From: Nitrospira sp. UBA6493
Lineage (GTDB): Bacteria > Nitrospirota > Nitrospiria > Nitrospirales > Nitrospiraceae
Assembly: GCA_002435325.1 (NCBI GenBank)
Contig: DJMJ01000024.1
Coordinates: 1 to 64,000, forward strand
DNA: 64,000 bases
Direction of reading: 5' to 3'
Part shown: positions 25,798-34,210 of the stretch, in pieces
Numbering within the stretch: the stretch's first letter is position 1
How the letters are laid out: every line of letters begins with the position of its first letter
Translations under genes and position numbers: made by a program
Notes under the pieces: generated by a model
What the model was told of the DNA's origin: nothing
Databases searched by the model: none
What the model saw: the letters and a program-made list of their open reading frames with translations, nothing else

Positions 25798-26142
25798 ATG
25801 GGATACGAAAGAAAGGCGACCCGCTTTCCGGTCAAATTCGGCAGCACCTTTGCCGGAGAACATCTGGCCGGTCAAGGAACCATCACCAATCTCTCTTCCG
25901 GTGGATGCAGCATCGAATCGACCATCACGCTCACCGTCCGGAGCGCGGTAGGACTACATCTCCATCTTCCTGATTCCCGCTCCCCCATCCAAATTGAACG
26001 TGCGATTGTCCGATGGGCCTGCGGCAATCTCTTCGGCTTGGAATTCGAGCGCATGACACAAACCGAAACCAATCGGTTGCAGCACCTGATCCACAACTTA
26101 GAACACGGAATCGCCACCACCTTGGGCCACCCTGACACCTAA
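25798..26142 (+). CDS. PilZ domain protein
   Basis: 114 residues, essentially a lone PilZ domain. The N-terminal ERKATRFPV supplies the RxxxR-type arginine motif, although the spacing is not canonical (R-K-A-T-R). NLSSGGCSIES matches the (D/N)xSxxG motif, so cyclic-di-GMP binding is plausible. The C-terminal helix (ETNRLQHLIHNLEHG) is typical. It follows AGGACT directly before the ATG. A second, broken PilZ gene lies near the right end of the window. Confidence 0.82.
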   Translation: MGYERKATRFPVKFGSTFAGEHLAGQGTITNLSSGGCSIESTITLTVRSAVGLHLHLPDSRSPIQIERAIVRWACGNLFGLEFERMTQTETNRLQHLIHNLEHGIATTLGHPDT

Positions 26143-26233
26143 GGTTCATCCGAAAGAAGACCCGTTATTCACTCCATCCACCACATTCCTCGGACGCTCG
26201 GCACCGATTCTCGCCAGAGCGGATGGACGAAAC

Positions 26234-26749
26234 ATGATGGCCTCTCACAGCGCAATCAGTGAAAATGTCCCGATGAATCAACCCGGCATCTCCTCACCGC
26301 TGTCGGCATCTCCGACTCGTCTTCACCTGGCGCTCACCGCATGGATCATCGTCATTCTTATGGCGGGTCTGTTGCCGTTGCGAAACTTTGTCGGCCATCC
26401 ACACTGGGAATATATTCAATGGACTATCCCGTCCAGCCACTGGCGCTCATTCCGGTTTTACTTCGATGTGGTGGCGAATGTGGGGCTGTTTTATCCGCTG
26501 GGGCTGCTGCTCGCGCGACGCGTACCGCTCGCTGTCAGAAGACGGGCACTCTTCATTATCGGAACGGGATTGTTACTCTCGGCAGGGATCGAATGGTTTC
26601 AAGTCTATTGCCACAACCGCCATCCATCACCTTATGACATCATGAGCAACGTGACAGGCACCGCACTGGGCCTTTGGACAGCGACGAAGGTCTTCTCATG
26701 TCACATGCTGGAGCGCTTGCTGCCCTCACCGCACAACGTGACACAGTGA
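26234..26749 (+). CDS. VanZ-like membrane protein
   Basis: 171 residues with about four membrane segments (AWIIVILMAGLLP; FDVVANVGLFYPLGLLLA; LFIIGTGLLLSAGIEWFQ; MSNVTGTALGLWT). The conserved VANVGLFYPLG, SAGIEWFQ and YDIMSNVTGTALG are signatures of the VanZ family, whose biochemical role is unclear. An internal Met at 26273 is an alternative start. It converges with the next gene. Confidence 0.8.
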   Translation: MMASHSAISENVPMNQPGISSPLSASPTRLHLALTAWIIVILMAGLLPLRNFVGHPHWEYIQWTIPSSHWRSFRFYFDVVANVGLFYPLGLLLARRVPLAVRRRALFIIGTGLLLSAGIEWFQVYCHNRHPSPYDIMSNVTGTALGLWTATKVFSCHMLERLLPSPHNVTQ

Positions 26750-26787
26750 CTGCGCTCGATAAAATCACAGCCGGCATTTCATTCGGC

Positions 26788-27642
26788 CTATAAGCCGCTC
26801 GATAATTCCTTCCGCACCAGCGCCCGCATCATCACCGGATCGTTATAGGCCACCTCGCTCAAGGCATCCATGAGATGCATTCCCTTTGAGGCGGCCAATT
26901 CCTTCGCCTTTGTCGAATTCTTGGCACTGAAACGCGCCACCGCCGGCTGGCCATTCACGATCTGGCAGGCCAAAATTTCACCGCTCACTTCCAGTGTCCC
27001 TCCCTGCTCGACCAGCGTCTTCGCCTGCGAGGGGCTGATACCATGCAACTCGGCAAACTCTTCCAAGCCGCCTGTTTCGACCATCCGACCGTCCGGCATG
27101 ATGCAGAGCCGCTTGAAATGCGGCGACCAGTCCTTGCGGAAGTCGATGTACTTGATATCGCCGCCCTTCGCCACCGCCCGATCCAGGGTGCGATAGTCCA
27201 ACCCCAGATTTTTCTTATCCAGCTTCTCCTTTAACTCATCCGGCAAGGCGCGATGAAACACTTCGTAGGCGGCCTGAGCCAAAGGAATCGCGCGGGCCCT
27301 GGCAAGCTGCTCCGCCTCGGCAAACTGCATCAAATCCAAGACAAACGTCCGCTTCGATTGTCCACCGGCAGCCTCCACCACGCACGCAAACATCCCCCGA
27401 GTGAGCAAACCGCCGATCTGCGGATAGACATAGGTGCCCCCCTCCGTCAGCAACTGCGTCATCGTCTCGAGAGGGACATCGTAACTTTCAGACAGAATCT
27501 TCGCATGTCCCGGTAGGTCTTCCGGATGCGTCATGGCGCAGACCGTCACATTCCCCGGTGCGTCGAACTCCGAGTAGTCCTCAATCACGTTGTAGAGCAC
27601 CGGCGCCTTCGGCTTATCGAGTTTCTTCTTGATCTTAAACAT
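26788..27642 (-). CDS. Conserved-looking cytoplasmic protein of unknown function
   Basis: 284 residues, no signal or membrane segment. The start is basic (MFKIKKKLDKPKAP), the body well folded in composition, and the C-terminus has a Ser/Lys/Ala-rich helical stretch (FSAKNSTKAKELAASKGM). The segment LHGISPSQAKTLVEQGGTLEV could be a helix-hairpin or HTH-like unit. I do not recognise the family. It is followed on the same strand by nothing close; upstream, 43 bases away, is the SagB-type gene, so they may be co-transcribed. Confidence 0.6.
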   Translation of the reverse strand: MFKIKKKLDKPKAPVLYNVIEDYSEFDAPGNVTVCAMTHPEDLPGHAKILSESYDVPLETMTQLLTEGGTYVYPQIGGLLTRGMFACVVEAAGGQSKRTFVLDLMQFAEAEQLARARAIPLAQAAYEVFHRALPDELKEKLDKKNLGLDYRTLDRAVAKGGDIKYIDFRKDWSPHFKRLCIMPDGRMVETGGLEEFAELHGISPSQAKTLVEQGGTLEVSGEILACQIVNGQPAVARFSAKNSTKAKELAASKGMHLMDALSEVAYNDPVMMRALVRKELSSGL

Positions 27643-27673
27643 GTCTCTGTTCGTCCCTCGTTTCTCGTCCGAA

Positions 27674-27705
27674 ACGTTTCACCCTTCACGCCTCACGTTT
27701 CACGT
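27674..27705 (+). repeat. Dispersed TTTCAC-type repeat, copy 3 (supplies the stop of the SagB-type gene)
   Basis: Repeated units ACGTTTCAC, CCTTCACG, CCTCACG, TTTCACG. Read on the minus strand it encodes the last residues HVKREA and the stop codon of the SagB-type gene. Confidence 0.65.
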
Positions 27706-29452
27706 GTCCGTACGGAGGCAGCGTCATCAATCGTCGATCTTCCACAGGACCGCCGACCGTAAAGTGATACAGCGATTGAAACAGCAGGCTCTTCAGCCCC
27801 ACCATCTCATGAACCGGGTCGTCGAAGAAACAGCCGATCCCAGTCCCCCGCACCCCGGCGGCTTCCGCCTCCAGATACAACACTTGCCCCAGCAGTCCTG
27901 CCTCCCAGAAGAGCCGAGGATAAAACCATGCCCCTGCCTGACGCAAGCGCCCTTCGAACTCAGCGAGCATACCCAAAGAAAAGGCGCTGTCGCCCGCAAT
28001 CGCCTGATCGCAACTGACTTGAATGGCCGCGCGCCGGGCATCCCCCTCAAGCAGCCAATAGAGCGGCAGGTTTTCCGGACAGCCGTCGGGCTTGGTCCAA
28101 GTCAGCTCCTGACTCAATACTTCCCGAATCAGCGGCAACTTGGCCTGATCGCGCACCAGCACATACAGCCCCGGCGTGAGACCGTCCACACGATGCACGA
28201 AGATCATCAGATGAATCGCCGGATCATATGGCCACACATCCCACGGCATCGGCCGATCAAGCGGCATACGTTCTGCATACGGCATGACGCGCTGCAAGAT
28301 CCCATAGAACGTCGAAGCCGAAATCGACGTCCGCCCATCAAACGCCATCGCACTCCGCCGCTGGCGGATGATCTGGCCGGCCAGGGGGCCGACATCAGAC
28401 GTGAAGGGTGAGACGTGAGGCGTCTGTGGAGATGCAACGGAAAGAACAGTTCGCTCACAGGACAATTTCCACGATGCATCGGCGGCCTGATCGATCACAT
28501 CCCAATGGACTCCGTGTTCGCGGCTCAACCGATTGGCTTTCCCATGCCATATTCCAGCGCTTAGTGCTTTAACATCTGCAGCATTAAGAAAGAGTGGGAT
28601 CTCCGCATCCACATATTTCACGTCTAACGTTTCACGCTTCACGCTTTCATGAGGCCAGATCACCGCCACACAATCCGGATGCTCCGTCTCGACGTCAGTA
28701 AAATCATCGACGCGATTGGTGCCCAGCAGCAGCGCCACCGTGTTCTGCTCCACTCCGTCCAGCAACGCCACCTTCCACCCCAGCGTCGCCGCGGCAAACC
28801 GGGCCGTCCCGATCGCATGGCCGACATCGTGATTGCAGTAGCGAAATGCCCGCTCCCCATACTTCCAGGCTTCACGCCAGTGGACAGACGTGAGCCCGAA
28901 CAAAAAGGCGCCGGGAGGAAAGGGCGCCAGGAGGCGAGCGACCTGCTCCGCAGAAAACTCCGCGCGCAACTCCACCCCATGCTCCTTCGGCGCATAGTGA
29001 TAGAGCCCCGGCGTGAGATCGAGCCCTTCGATCTCCGGCAGCACGAGATAGCCTTCCGTCGGATGCAGATTGCCGGACGATGGATTGTTCCGCAGCGCCC
29101 ATTCCGACTCCCCCGCCTTCTTCCAGGCCGACAAGGCGAGGGCATATTCGAAGAACCGAGAAAGCGTGCGGATCGTGACAGGCTGAGGCGAAACGGCACC
29201 GGCCTGGTAGATCGCATCATATGCTGGCGACAGCGGTTCCTCATCCAGCCTCAATAGGGGGAGCGGTATAAGCGGCGCGCCAGCAAACCGGCGAAAGGGA
29301 TCGGGCTGATTCGCCCAATCGAGAAAACCAAGGGAACGGGCATACCGGTTGAAATGATGCTTGGTCTGAATATGATAGCGGATGACCTGATCGACGGGAT
29401 CAGCCGAGGCTGAATTTATCTCGGGAGTAGAGGATGGCTGTTCGGTATTCAT
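27686..29452 (-). CDS. SagB/ThcOx-type nitroreductase-family protein, two domains
   Basis: 588 residues, about twice a single nitroreductase domain. The first domain (about 60-270) contains the flavin/substrate segment WALRNNPSSGNLHPTEGYLVLP and ends in GIGCFFDD-like sequence only in the second copy. The second domain starts near RRSAMAFDGRTSISASTFYGIL (about 360). SagB proteins are FMN-dependent oxidases that convert azolines to azoles in peptide toxin synthesis, but stand-alone relatives exist, and no precursor peptide or cyclodehydratase is visible here, so the substrate is unknown. Residues about 269-279, about 344-352 and the C-terminus are encoded by the dispersed TTTCAC repeat. Confidence 0.75.
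   Translation of the reverse strand: MNTEQPSSTPEINSASADPVDQVIRYHIQTKHHFNRYARSLGFLDWANQPDPFRRFAGAPLIPLPLLRLDEEPLSPAYDAIYQAGAVSPQPVTIRTLSRFFEYALALSAWKKAGESEWALRNNPSSGNLHPTEGYLVLPEIEGLDLTPGLYHYAPKEHGVELRAEFSAEQVARLLAPFPPGAFLFGLTSVHWREAWKYGERAFRYCNHDVGHAIGTARFAAATLGWKVALLDGVEQNTVALLLGTNRVDDFTDVETEHPDCVAVIWPHESVKRETLDVKYVDAEIPLFLNAADVKALSAGIWHGKANRLSREHGVHWDVIDQAADASWKLSCERTVLSVASPQTPHVSPFTSDVGPLAGQIIRQRRSAMAFDGRTSISASTFYGILQRVMPYAERMPLDRPMPWDVWPYDPAIHLMIFVHRVDGLTPGLYVLVRDQAKLPLIREVLSQELTWTKPDGCPENLPLYWLLEGDARRAAIQVSCDQAIAGDSAFSLGMLAEFEGRLRQAGAWFYPRLFWEAGLLGQVLYLEAEAAGVRGTGIGCFFDDPVHEMVGLKSLLFQSLYHFTVGGPVEDRRLMTLPPYGHVKREA
28399..28422 (+). repeat. Dispersed TTTCAC-type repeat, copy 4, inside a coding region
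   Basis: ACGTGAAGGGTGAGACGTGAGGCG, inverse orientation. It encodes the inter-domain linker PHVSPFTSDV of the SagB-type protein. Confidence 0.6.
28616..28648 (+). repeat. Dispersed TTTCAC-type repeat, copy 5, inside a coding region
   Basis: Units TTTCACG, AACGTTTCACG, CTTCACG. On the minus strand it encodes SVKRETLDVKY, at about residues 269-279 of the SagB-type protein. Confidence 0.6.
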
Positions 29453-29532
29453 GACGTGCGCTCGAGCAGTCTACAGAGCGGGAATATGGAAAGTAAACGA
29501 ATCCCTCTTGCTTGAACACATTCCCCATACCA

Positions 29533-29562
29533 TTGACCTCGTTTTCACTATCCAAGTAGTAT
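29533..29562 (+). promoter_or_regulatory. Promoter candidate for the gene at 29594
   Basis: TTGACC, 18 bases, TAGTAT. The predicted start is near 29569, about 25 bases before the ATG. Confidence 0.45.
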
Positions 29563-29593
29563 CCTATCTCATACTTTTCTTGAGGATCCCCCC

Positions 29594-30016
29594 ATGCAAT
29601 TCGACGCCGCATTAGCAGCGCAAGATACATTCCGACTGGCCGAAGCTGAACTGGGCTCCGACTGGGACGCCGCCGTTGAGCTGGAGGAGACGTTTTCTTC
29701 CAACGCCGGAGCGACCGCGCGGGAGGCCTATGAGGGGCTGCTTACACTGGCCACACGCCATCCCAACGCTCATGCCTTTCACGCCTTCTGCATCTACATC
29801 ACCTGGCAACAGGTGACGGAAGAAACCATCGCCCGCCATTTCGAAACCGGTATGCGCCTATCTGAATCCTATCTCTCCTCGCTGGACGGCAAGGATCAGC
29901 AGCACGTCGCGTACATCACTGAACTCTACGAATCGTTCCGGGCAGGATTAGGGTTGTATGAAGAAGACGAGATCCAGGTTGAATTCAGGAAAGATACCCC
30001 AAAGGGTGGAGACTGA
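29594..30016 (+). CDS. Small acidic helical protein of unknown function
   Basis: 140 residues, strongly acidic and predicted all-helical, with no signal. The pattern AREAYEGLLTLATRHPNAHAFHAFCIYI recalls helical-hairpin (TPR-like) scaffolds, but no repeat is clear. It precedes a TPR protein gene by 36 bases on the same strand, so the two may be co-expressed. The family is unrecognised. Confidence 0.6.
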   Translation: MQFDAALAAQDTFRLAEAELGSDWDAAVELEETFSSNAGATAREAYEGLLTLATRHPNAHAFHAFCIYITWQQVTEETIARHFETGMRLSESYLSSLDGKDQQHVAYITELYESFRAGLGLYEEDEIQVEFRKDTPKGGD

Positions 30017-30017
30017 C

Positions 30018-30042
30018 TTTCACCTTCACCTTTCACGCCTCA
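30018..30042 (+). repeat. Dispersed TTTCAC-type repeat, copy 6
   Basis: TTTCACC, TTCACC, TTTCACG, CCTCA, directly after a stop codon and just before the TPR gene. Confidence 0.6.
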
Positions 30043-30052
30043 TGGACCTCTG

Positions 30053-30826
30053 ATGTCAGATGACGACAAGCACCGCGCCCGCATTTTTCTCCATCGAGGC
30101 CAGCTCGCCCAGGCTAAAGCGGCCTACGAGCAGGCCCTCGCAGACGACCGGCTGTCCGGCAACCAGAGCGAGCTGTCATCCTCGCTGGGCAATCTCGGCA
30201 ACGTCTGCGCGCTCTCGGGCGATCTTAAACAGGCGGAAACCTGTTACCGGGAAGTGCTCGCCATCCAGCGGACGGAGCAGAATCAACATGCGATCGCCCA
30301 CACGCTGGTGAACCTCGGCAATTTGCATATCGGCGCAGACCGGCCGGAGAAAGCCCGCCCCTACTATCTCGAAGCGCTCGATCTGCTCAAACCTCTGAAT
30401 GACCATCGCGCGCTGGGAATCCTGTATCACAACCTGGGCATGGAAGAAGCCAGGCAAACCCATTGGGACGAGGCCGTAGCGCACTTTACCCAGGCGCTGG
30501 ATTGTCATCGCATCGTCGGCAACGAAGAGGGCTTGGCCGTCACCTACTGCCAACTCGGCAAAGCCTATCTCGACTCCGGAACACTCCGCAAAGCCGAAGC
30601 CTGTCTTAATAATGCCTCTGAGCACTTCATCAAGCTCGGCAATGCGGCCGGAGAAGCGGCCGTGTTGCGGTTACTGGCAGCCATCTATGTACGCGAGAAA
30701 AATTCCGTCTCGGCAATCCGCTGCCTTGAGCGGATCGTCTCCCTCGACCGTCACCACCAGTTGCCGGAACTGGTTCAGGATACCGCCCTGCTCACCGAGC
30801 TCCATCAGCACCTCCCACAGTCCTGA
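30053..30826 (+). CDS. Tetratricopeptide-repeat protein
   Basis: 257 residues made of about five to six TPR units: ARIFLHRGQLAQAKAAYEQAL, SLGNLGNVCALSGDLKQAE, TLVNLGNLHIGADRPEKAR, LYHNLGMEEARQTHWDEAV, TYCQLGKAYLDSGTLRKAE, VLRLLAAIYVREKNSVSAI. No signal or catalytic domain. The roughly 40-residue unit with paired hydrophobic residues suggests the PATR/TPR_12 style used for binding partner proteins or peptides. The partner is unknown. Confidence 0.82.
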   Translation: MSDDDKHRARIFLHRGQLAQAKAAYEQALADDRLSGNQSELSSSLGNLGNVCALSGDLKQAETCYREVLAIQRTEQNQHAIAHTLVNLGNLHIGADRPEKARPYYLEALDLLKPLNDHRALGILYHNLGMEEARQTHWDEAVAHFTQALDCHRIVGNEEGLAVTYCQLGKAYLDSGTLRKAEACLNNASEHFIKLGNAAGEAAVLRLLAAIYVREKNSVSAIRCLERIVSLDRHHQLPELVQDTALLTELHQHLPQS

Positions 30827-30953
30827 CAACCTGTTTGTGCACGCGAAGTCTCTCGCACCTGTCTCCACCATCAACACCTCCTCACAAGCCGCATTAAGTT
30901 TTCTCTTCGAGCAACCGACACATAACTAGCATTGATACATTACCCAAGGTGAA

Positions 30954-31553
30954 ATGTTGCTCCTTCGTGCCGTCTGTTCGCTTTTACTGATTGCGGCCAT
31001 GGCCAATACTGCCCAAGCCTCTGATTTTACGCCTCCCCAGATCACTTTGGGCACGTAGGAAATCGGCTTGTCCGCCGGTTACCTGCTCCCGCAGCGGCTC
31101 ACGGTCGACCACACCACCAAACAACAAGGCGTCGCCTTCATGCCTTCCTGGATGATGACGGTGACAGACCCGGTCGGCGACAGCTGGTATCGCGGCCAGG
31201 TCTCATTGGGCGCTGAAGTTGTCTATATCCAGTTTCAGGAACCCTTCTTGACCCACGGCATGGGTTTTACACCAAAAATCAAATACACCGTCGTAGCCCA
31301 TGACCGCATTCGCCCCTATGCGGAATTCGCCGGCGGGCCGTTCTGGACCGATCTGGCAGGGAAAATTCCCGAAGAGTCCGCCCGATTCAACTTCGTCCTA
31401 ACTGCAGGCTTCGGTTGTTCCTATTTCATCACTCAACAAATGTCATTCAATGTCGGCTATCGGTTTCACCACATTTCCAATGCTGGCACCCGGTATCCGA
31501 ATCTGGGTCTGAACTCCAGTCTACCGTTCGGCGGATTTTCGTTTTACTTCTGA
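30954..31553 (+). pseudogene. PagL-like lipid A 3-O-deacylase, interrupted by an in-frame amber codon
   Basis: From ATG 30954 (AAGGTG just before it) one frame encodes a signal peptide (LLLRAVCSLLLIAAMANTAQA), then 13 residues, then TAG at 31056-31058. The same frame continues to 31553 as an outer-membrane barrel. The C-terminal part carries FHHISNAGTRYPNLGLNS, matching the His-x-Ser catalytic pair and following Asn/Gly pattern of PagL/acyloxyacyl hydrolases, and it ends in phenylalanine. A tryptophan (TGG) is the likely original residue. As read, only a 34-residue stub would be made, or an unsecreted fragment from the internal TTG 31068. Confidence 0.75.
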
Positions 31554-31569
31554 CCAAAGGACGAACATC

Positions 31570-32307
31570 GTGACACACACATCATCCTCTCGCCTCCTTG
31601 GATTGCTGCTGCTTGCCGGCGTCGCCACCACCGGTTGCTCACGCTGGATCGACATCATGCCTAGCGAGGAAGTCAGCCCGACGCCGACGGCCCTTTCCAT
31701 CGCGAGCAACGAACGCGTCCCGCTGATTCTGGATGCCGTGAAGATCAGCCACAACGGATCGCCGCAGAATCCGTCCACCGATCTGGAACGCCGATTCTTG
31801 AGCGCGCTTCAGGACCTTAGTCTGTTCTCACACCTCTCTCAATTCGATACCACCCCGGCAACCGATAAGACCATCGTCGCGCGCCTCTCCGTAAGCGACA
31901 CGATCGATTCGCATCCCGGTGAAGCAGCCTGGAAAGGTGTCGTGATCGGGACCTCGATGTTTCTGCTGGCACCGGTGATGGAGTTGCACTACGACTACGG
32001 GACGCAGCTGACACTGGAACTTGAGCGGTGGGACGGCACCGTCAAAACCTATACGGCCTCTTCCAGCGGCACCGCTCGCTACAACCTCTTCGCGGCCAGC
32101 CCCAGCATGATCACCGAGTTGAAAGGCCATGTGCTCGAAACAGGCATCACGGGCCTCATGGAGCAACTCGTCAAGGATACGGCGTTCTATAACGCCAGCA
32201 GCGCCCCGGTGAGTGAACGCTCTATCTATGCGGTCAGCGTGAAATCGAAGCGCCGGACGCCGGCAGCCATCTCCATCTCGACGGCCGGTACCATCGACAC
32301 ACGATAA
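31570..32307 (+). CDS. Lipoprotein of unknown function
   Basis: 245 residues from GTG 31570 (AAAGGAC upstream). The N-terminus is a lipoprotein signal: hydrophobic LLGLLLLAGVATTGC with Cys about residue 23. A second hydrophobic segment near residue 120 (GVVIGTSMFLLAPVMELHYDY) is followed by strand-rich sequence. Function not recognised. It follows the PagL-like gene by 16 bases, so it was probably part of the same envelope-related transcript. Confidence 0.7.
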   Translation: MTHTSSSRLLGLLLLAGVATTGCSRWIDIMPSEEVSPTPTALSIASNERVPLILDAVKISHNGSPQNPSTDLERRFLSALQDLSLFSHLSQFDTTPATDKTIVARLSVSDTIDSHPGEAAWKGVVIGTSMFLLAPVMELHYDYGTQLTLELERWDGTVKTYTASSSGTARYNLFAASPSMITELKGHVLETGITGLMEQLVKDTAFYNASSAPVSERSIYAVSVKSKRRTPAAISISTAGTIDTR

Positions 32308-32338
32308 CCGGTTACCGCTACATACCGGAAGCTTCTCT

Positions 32339-32363
32339 CGTTTCACCTTTCTCGTTTCCCGTG
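32339..32363 (+). repeat. Dispersed TTTCAC-type repeat, copy 7 (degenerate)
   Basis: CGTTTCACC, TTTCTCG, TTTCCCGTG, in the gap after the lipoprotein gene. Confidence 0.45.
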
Positions 32364-32401
32364 AATTCCACTGGCAGGATATTCCGCCTCCCCCCAGAGA
32401 C

Positions 32402-32431
32402 TGGTCTGTCTCCCTGCGCTAGTGCTATGAT
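32402..32431 (+). promoter_or_regulatory. Extended -10 promoter candidate
   Basis: TGC-TATGAT (extended -10 at 32423-32431), with a poor -35 (TGGTCT, 18 bases upstream). It lies 22 bases before ATG 32454. Confidence 0.4.
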
Positions 32432-32453
32432 GCGCTCTCACAAGGAGCTCTCT

Positions 32454-32771
32454 ATGGATATCGACGCATTTCGCCAGATGGTCGTCAAAAATCCAAACGG
32501 ATTCCTCGGCCGGTATGGCTTGGGCAATAAGATCATTCAGGAAGGTGGAAACCTCGAAGAGGCCGTCGAGCATCTGCGCGTCGCCGTGCAACTCGATCCG
32601 GTCCATGTGGCGTCCCATTTGGCACTGGGCCGGGCCCTCATCGGCCTGGGACAACACGAAGAGGCCAAGCCGGTTTTGAAAGCCGGCATCGACGCCTCCA
32701 CATCCGGTCGCGCCAACGGCGGACGCGATCTCGTGCCTGAGATGCAAATGATGCTCCAGGGCTTGCGCTAA
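32454..32771 (+). CDS. Small TPR protein
   Basis: 105 residues from ATG 32454, with AAGGAG seven bases upstream. Contains about two TPR units: GFLGRYGLGNKIIQEGGNLEEAVEHLRVAVQLDP and VASHLALGRALIGLGQHEEAKPVLKAGI. It is likely an adaptor. The next gene begins 16 bases later, so the pair probably forms an operon. Confidence 0.75.
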   Translation: MDIDAFRQMVVKNPNGFLGRYGLGNKIIQEGGNLEEAVEHLRVAVQLDPVHVASHLALGRALIGLGQHEEAKPVLKAGIDASTSGRANGGRDLVPEMQMMLQGLR

Positions 32772-32787
32772 CCAAGGAGATTGCGGC

Positions 32788-32988
32788 ATGACACTCCACG
32801 TGGCGAAACAGCGAATCGAATCGGCCATCAGCCAATACGGCGCACACGCGGCGGCAGCGATCGATCTGGTGATGAACGAAGTCCGTTCGGATATGGGGGC
32901 GAAGGCCTTCAATCAACTCGTTGAGGAATTCGACCTCGAACTGGAATACAATATCGCCCCGTTGGAATCCGACTACTCCAACAGCTAA
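32788..32988 (+). CDS. Small protein of unknown function
   Basis: 66 residues, predicted helical, with an acidic C-terminus (EEFDLELEYN). Good ribosome site (AAGGAG upstream). It follows the small TPR gene closely and precedes the GT-B-like gene by 21 bases. The family is unrecognised. Confidence 0.65.
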   Translation: MTLHVAKQRIESAISQYGAHAAAAIDLVMNEVRSDMGAKAFNQLVEEFDLELEYNIAPLESDYSNS

Positions 32989-33009
32989 CCCTCCAACGAG
33001 TCACTACAC

Positions 33010-34107
33010 GTGCCGTTTATTTGGTCGGCCATCTCAGCCCATGGCTACGGCCATGCCGCACAAATCATCCCAGTCCTGAATGCCTTGGGCCGCCGCAGGC
33101 CCGGCATGCGGGTCATTTTACGCACGAACGTCCCGCGCGCATTTTTCGCAGACCGCCTCACGGTCGAGTGGGAACTCAGTCCCTGCCAGCAAGATATCGG
33201 GTGCATTCAACAAGGACCAATCACGATGGATTGGCCGGCCACGTGGCAGGCACACCGAGCCTTTCATGCCACATGGGACCGCCGTCTGGGAGAGGAAATT
33301 GCGGCGATCGGTCAGGCCCGCGCAGATCTTGTCATCGGCAACATCCCCTACCTCGCCATGGCGGCAGGAGCCGAGGCCGGCCGGCCCACCGTCGCCCTGG
33401 CGAGCTTGAGTTGGGACGATGTACTGCGAGAGCACCTGTCCCCGAGTGAACCGTGGCAGCGACCTCTCATCGAACAGATCGGCCAAGCCTATGCGCAGGC
33501 GACCTTGCTGCTGCGCATTGCACCGGGTCTGTCGATGCGCGCCTTTCCCACGGCGACGGACATTAGCCCGATTGCGGCCCCCCTTTCCCCGGAACGGACC
33601 AGGCTGCGCGAGCTGTTGCAAATCAAGCCGCAAGATACGCTCATTCTAATCGCATTCGGAGGCATCCGCCTCGAATCGCTACCGTTTGCTCAAATGGAGT
33701 CGATGGCCGGCCTTCAATTTCTGATCGCGGGTCCTGTGCCACCAGGATTCAGCCGCATCCATTCGATCGCCGCAATCCCCCTCCCATTCAGCACGCTCCT
33801 CTCGTCCGTTGATGCCGTCATGACCAAACCCGGCTATGGCACCATCATCGAATCAGTGGCCGTCAACACACCCGTCGTCTATGTCCGGCGCTACAGCTTT
33901 GCCGACGAACAGCCCATCGTCGAGTATCTGCATCGCTATGGAAGAGGTGTGGAACTGGCCAGGAAAGACTTCGAACAGGCCCAATGGGAAGCCGCGCTGC
34001 ACAAGGCCCTGGCTCTGCCTCGGCCCGTCCACCAGCCACCCGAGGCTGAAGGAGCTATCGAGGCGGCGAATATTTTGGAGTCATTTCTCCCAATCTCAGC
34101 CGGATAG
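33010..34107 (+). CDS. GT-B-like glycosyltransferase family protein
   Basis: 365 residues from GTG 33010. The N-terminal SAISAHGYGHAAQIIPVLNAL and the later RTNVPRAFF match proteins with a MurG-like double Rossmann fold, including the N-terminal domain of plant-type arabinokinases. The C-terminal half has the nucleotide-sugar-binding-like segment VDAVMTKPGYGTIIESVAVNTPVVYV with the glycine-rich loop and Glu. No kinase domain follows. It could transfer or sense sugars; the substrate is unknown. Cytoplasmic, no signal. Confidence 0.7.
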   Translation: MPFIWSAISAHGYGHAAQIIPVLNALGRRRPGMRVILRTNVPRAFFADRLTVEWELSPCQQDIGCIQQGPITMDWPATWQAHRAFHATWDRRLGEEIAAIGQARADLVIGNIPYLAMAAGAEAGRPTVALASLSWDDVLREHLSPSEPWQRPLIEQIGQAYAQATLLLRIAPGLSMRAFPTATDISPIAAPLSPERTRLRELLQIKPQDTLILIAFGGIRLESLPFAQMESMAGLQFLIAGPVPPGFSRIHSIAAIPLPFSTLLSSVDAVMTKPGYGTIIESVAVNTPVVYVRRYSFADEQPIVEYLHRYGRGVELARKDFEQAQWEAALHKALALPRPVHQPPEAEGAIEAANILESFLPISAG

Positions 34108-34163
34108 CACTCGTCCTTCTCCAGCATAAACCAGTCTTTCTGCGGAGTTTCCGACACATCTTT

Positions 34164-34193
34164 TTGCTGGATTCGTCCGTAGAGTGTTATAGT
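34164..34193 (+). promoter_or_regulatory. Promoter candidate of the ECF sigma operon
   Basis: TTGCTG, 18 bases, TATAGT. It resembles a housekeeping promoter rather than an ECF GGAAC type. The start would be near 34200, giving a leader of about 10 bases to GTG 34211. Confidence 0.4.
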
Positions 34194-34210
34194 TGTGACG
34201 GGTTCTCGAC

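Noticed and set aside
31056..31058. TAG in the PagL-like gene as a pyrrolysine codon
   Set aside because: No PYLIS-like structure or pyl genes are visible and the position is just after a signal peptide. A TGG to TAG change is simpler.
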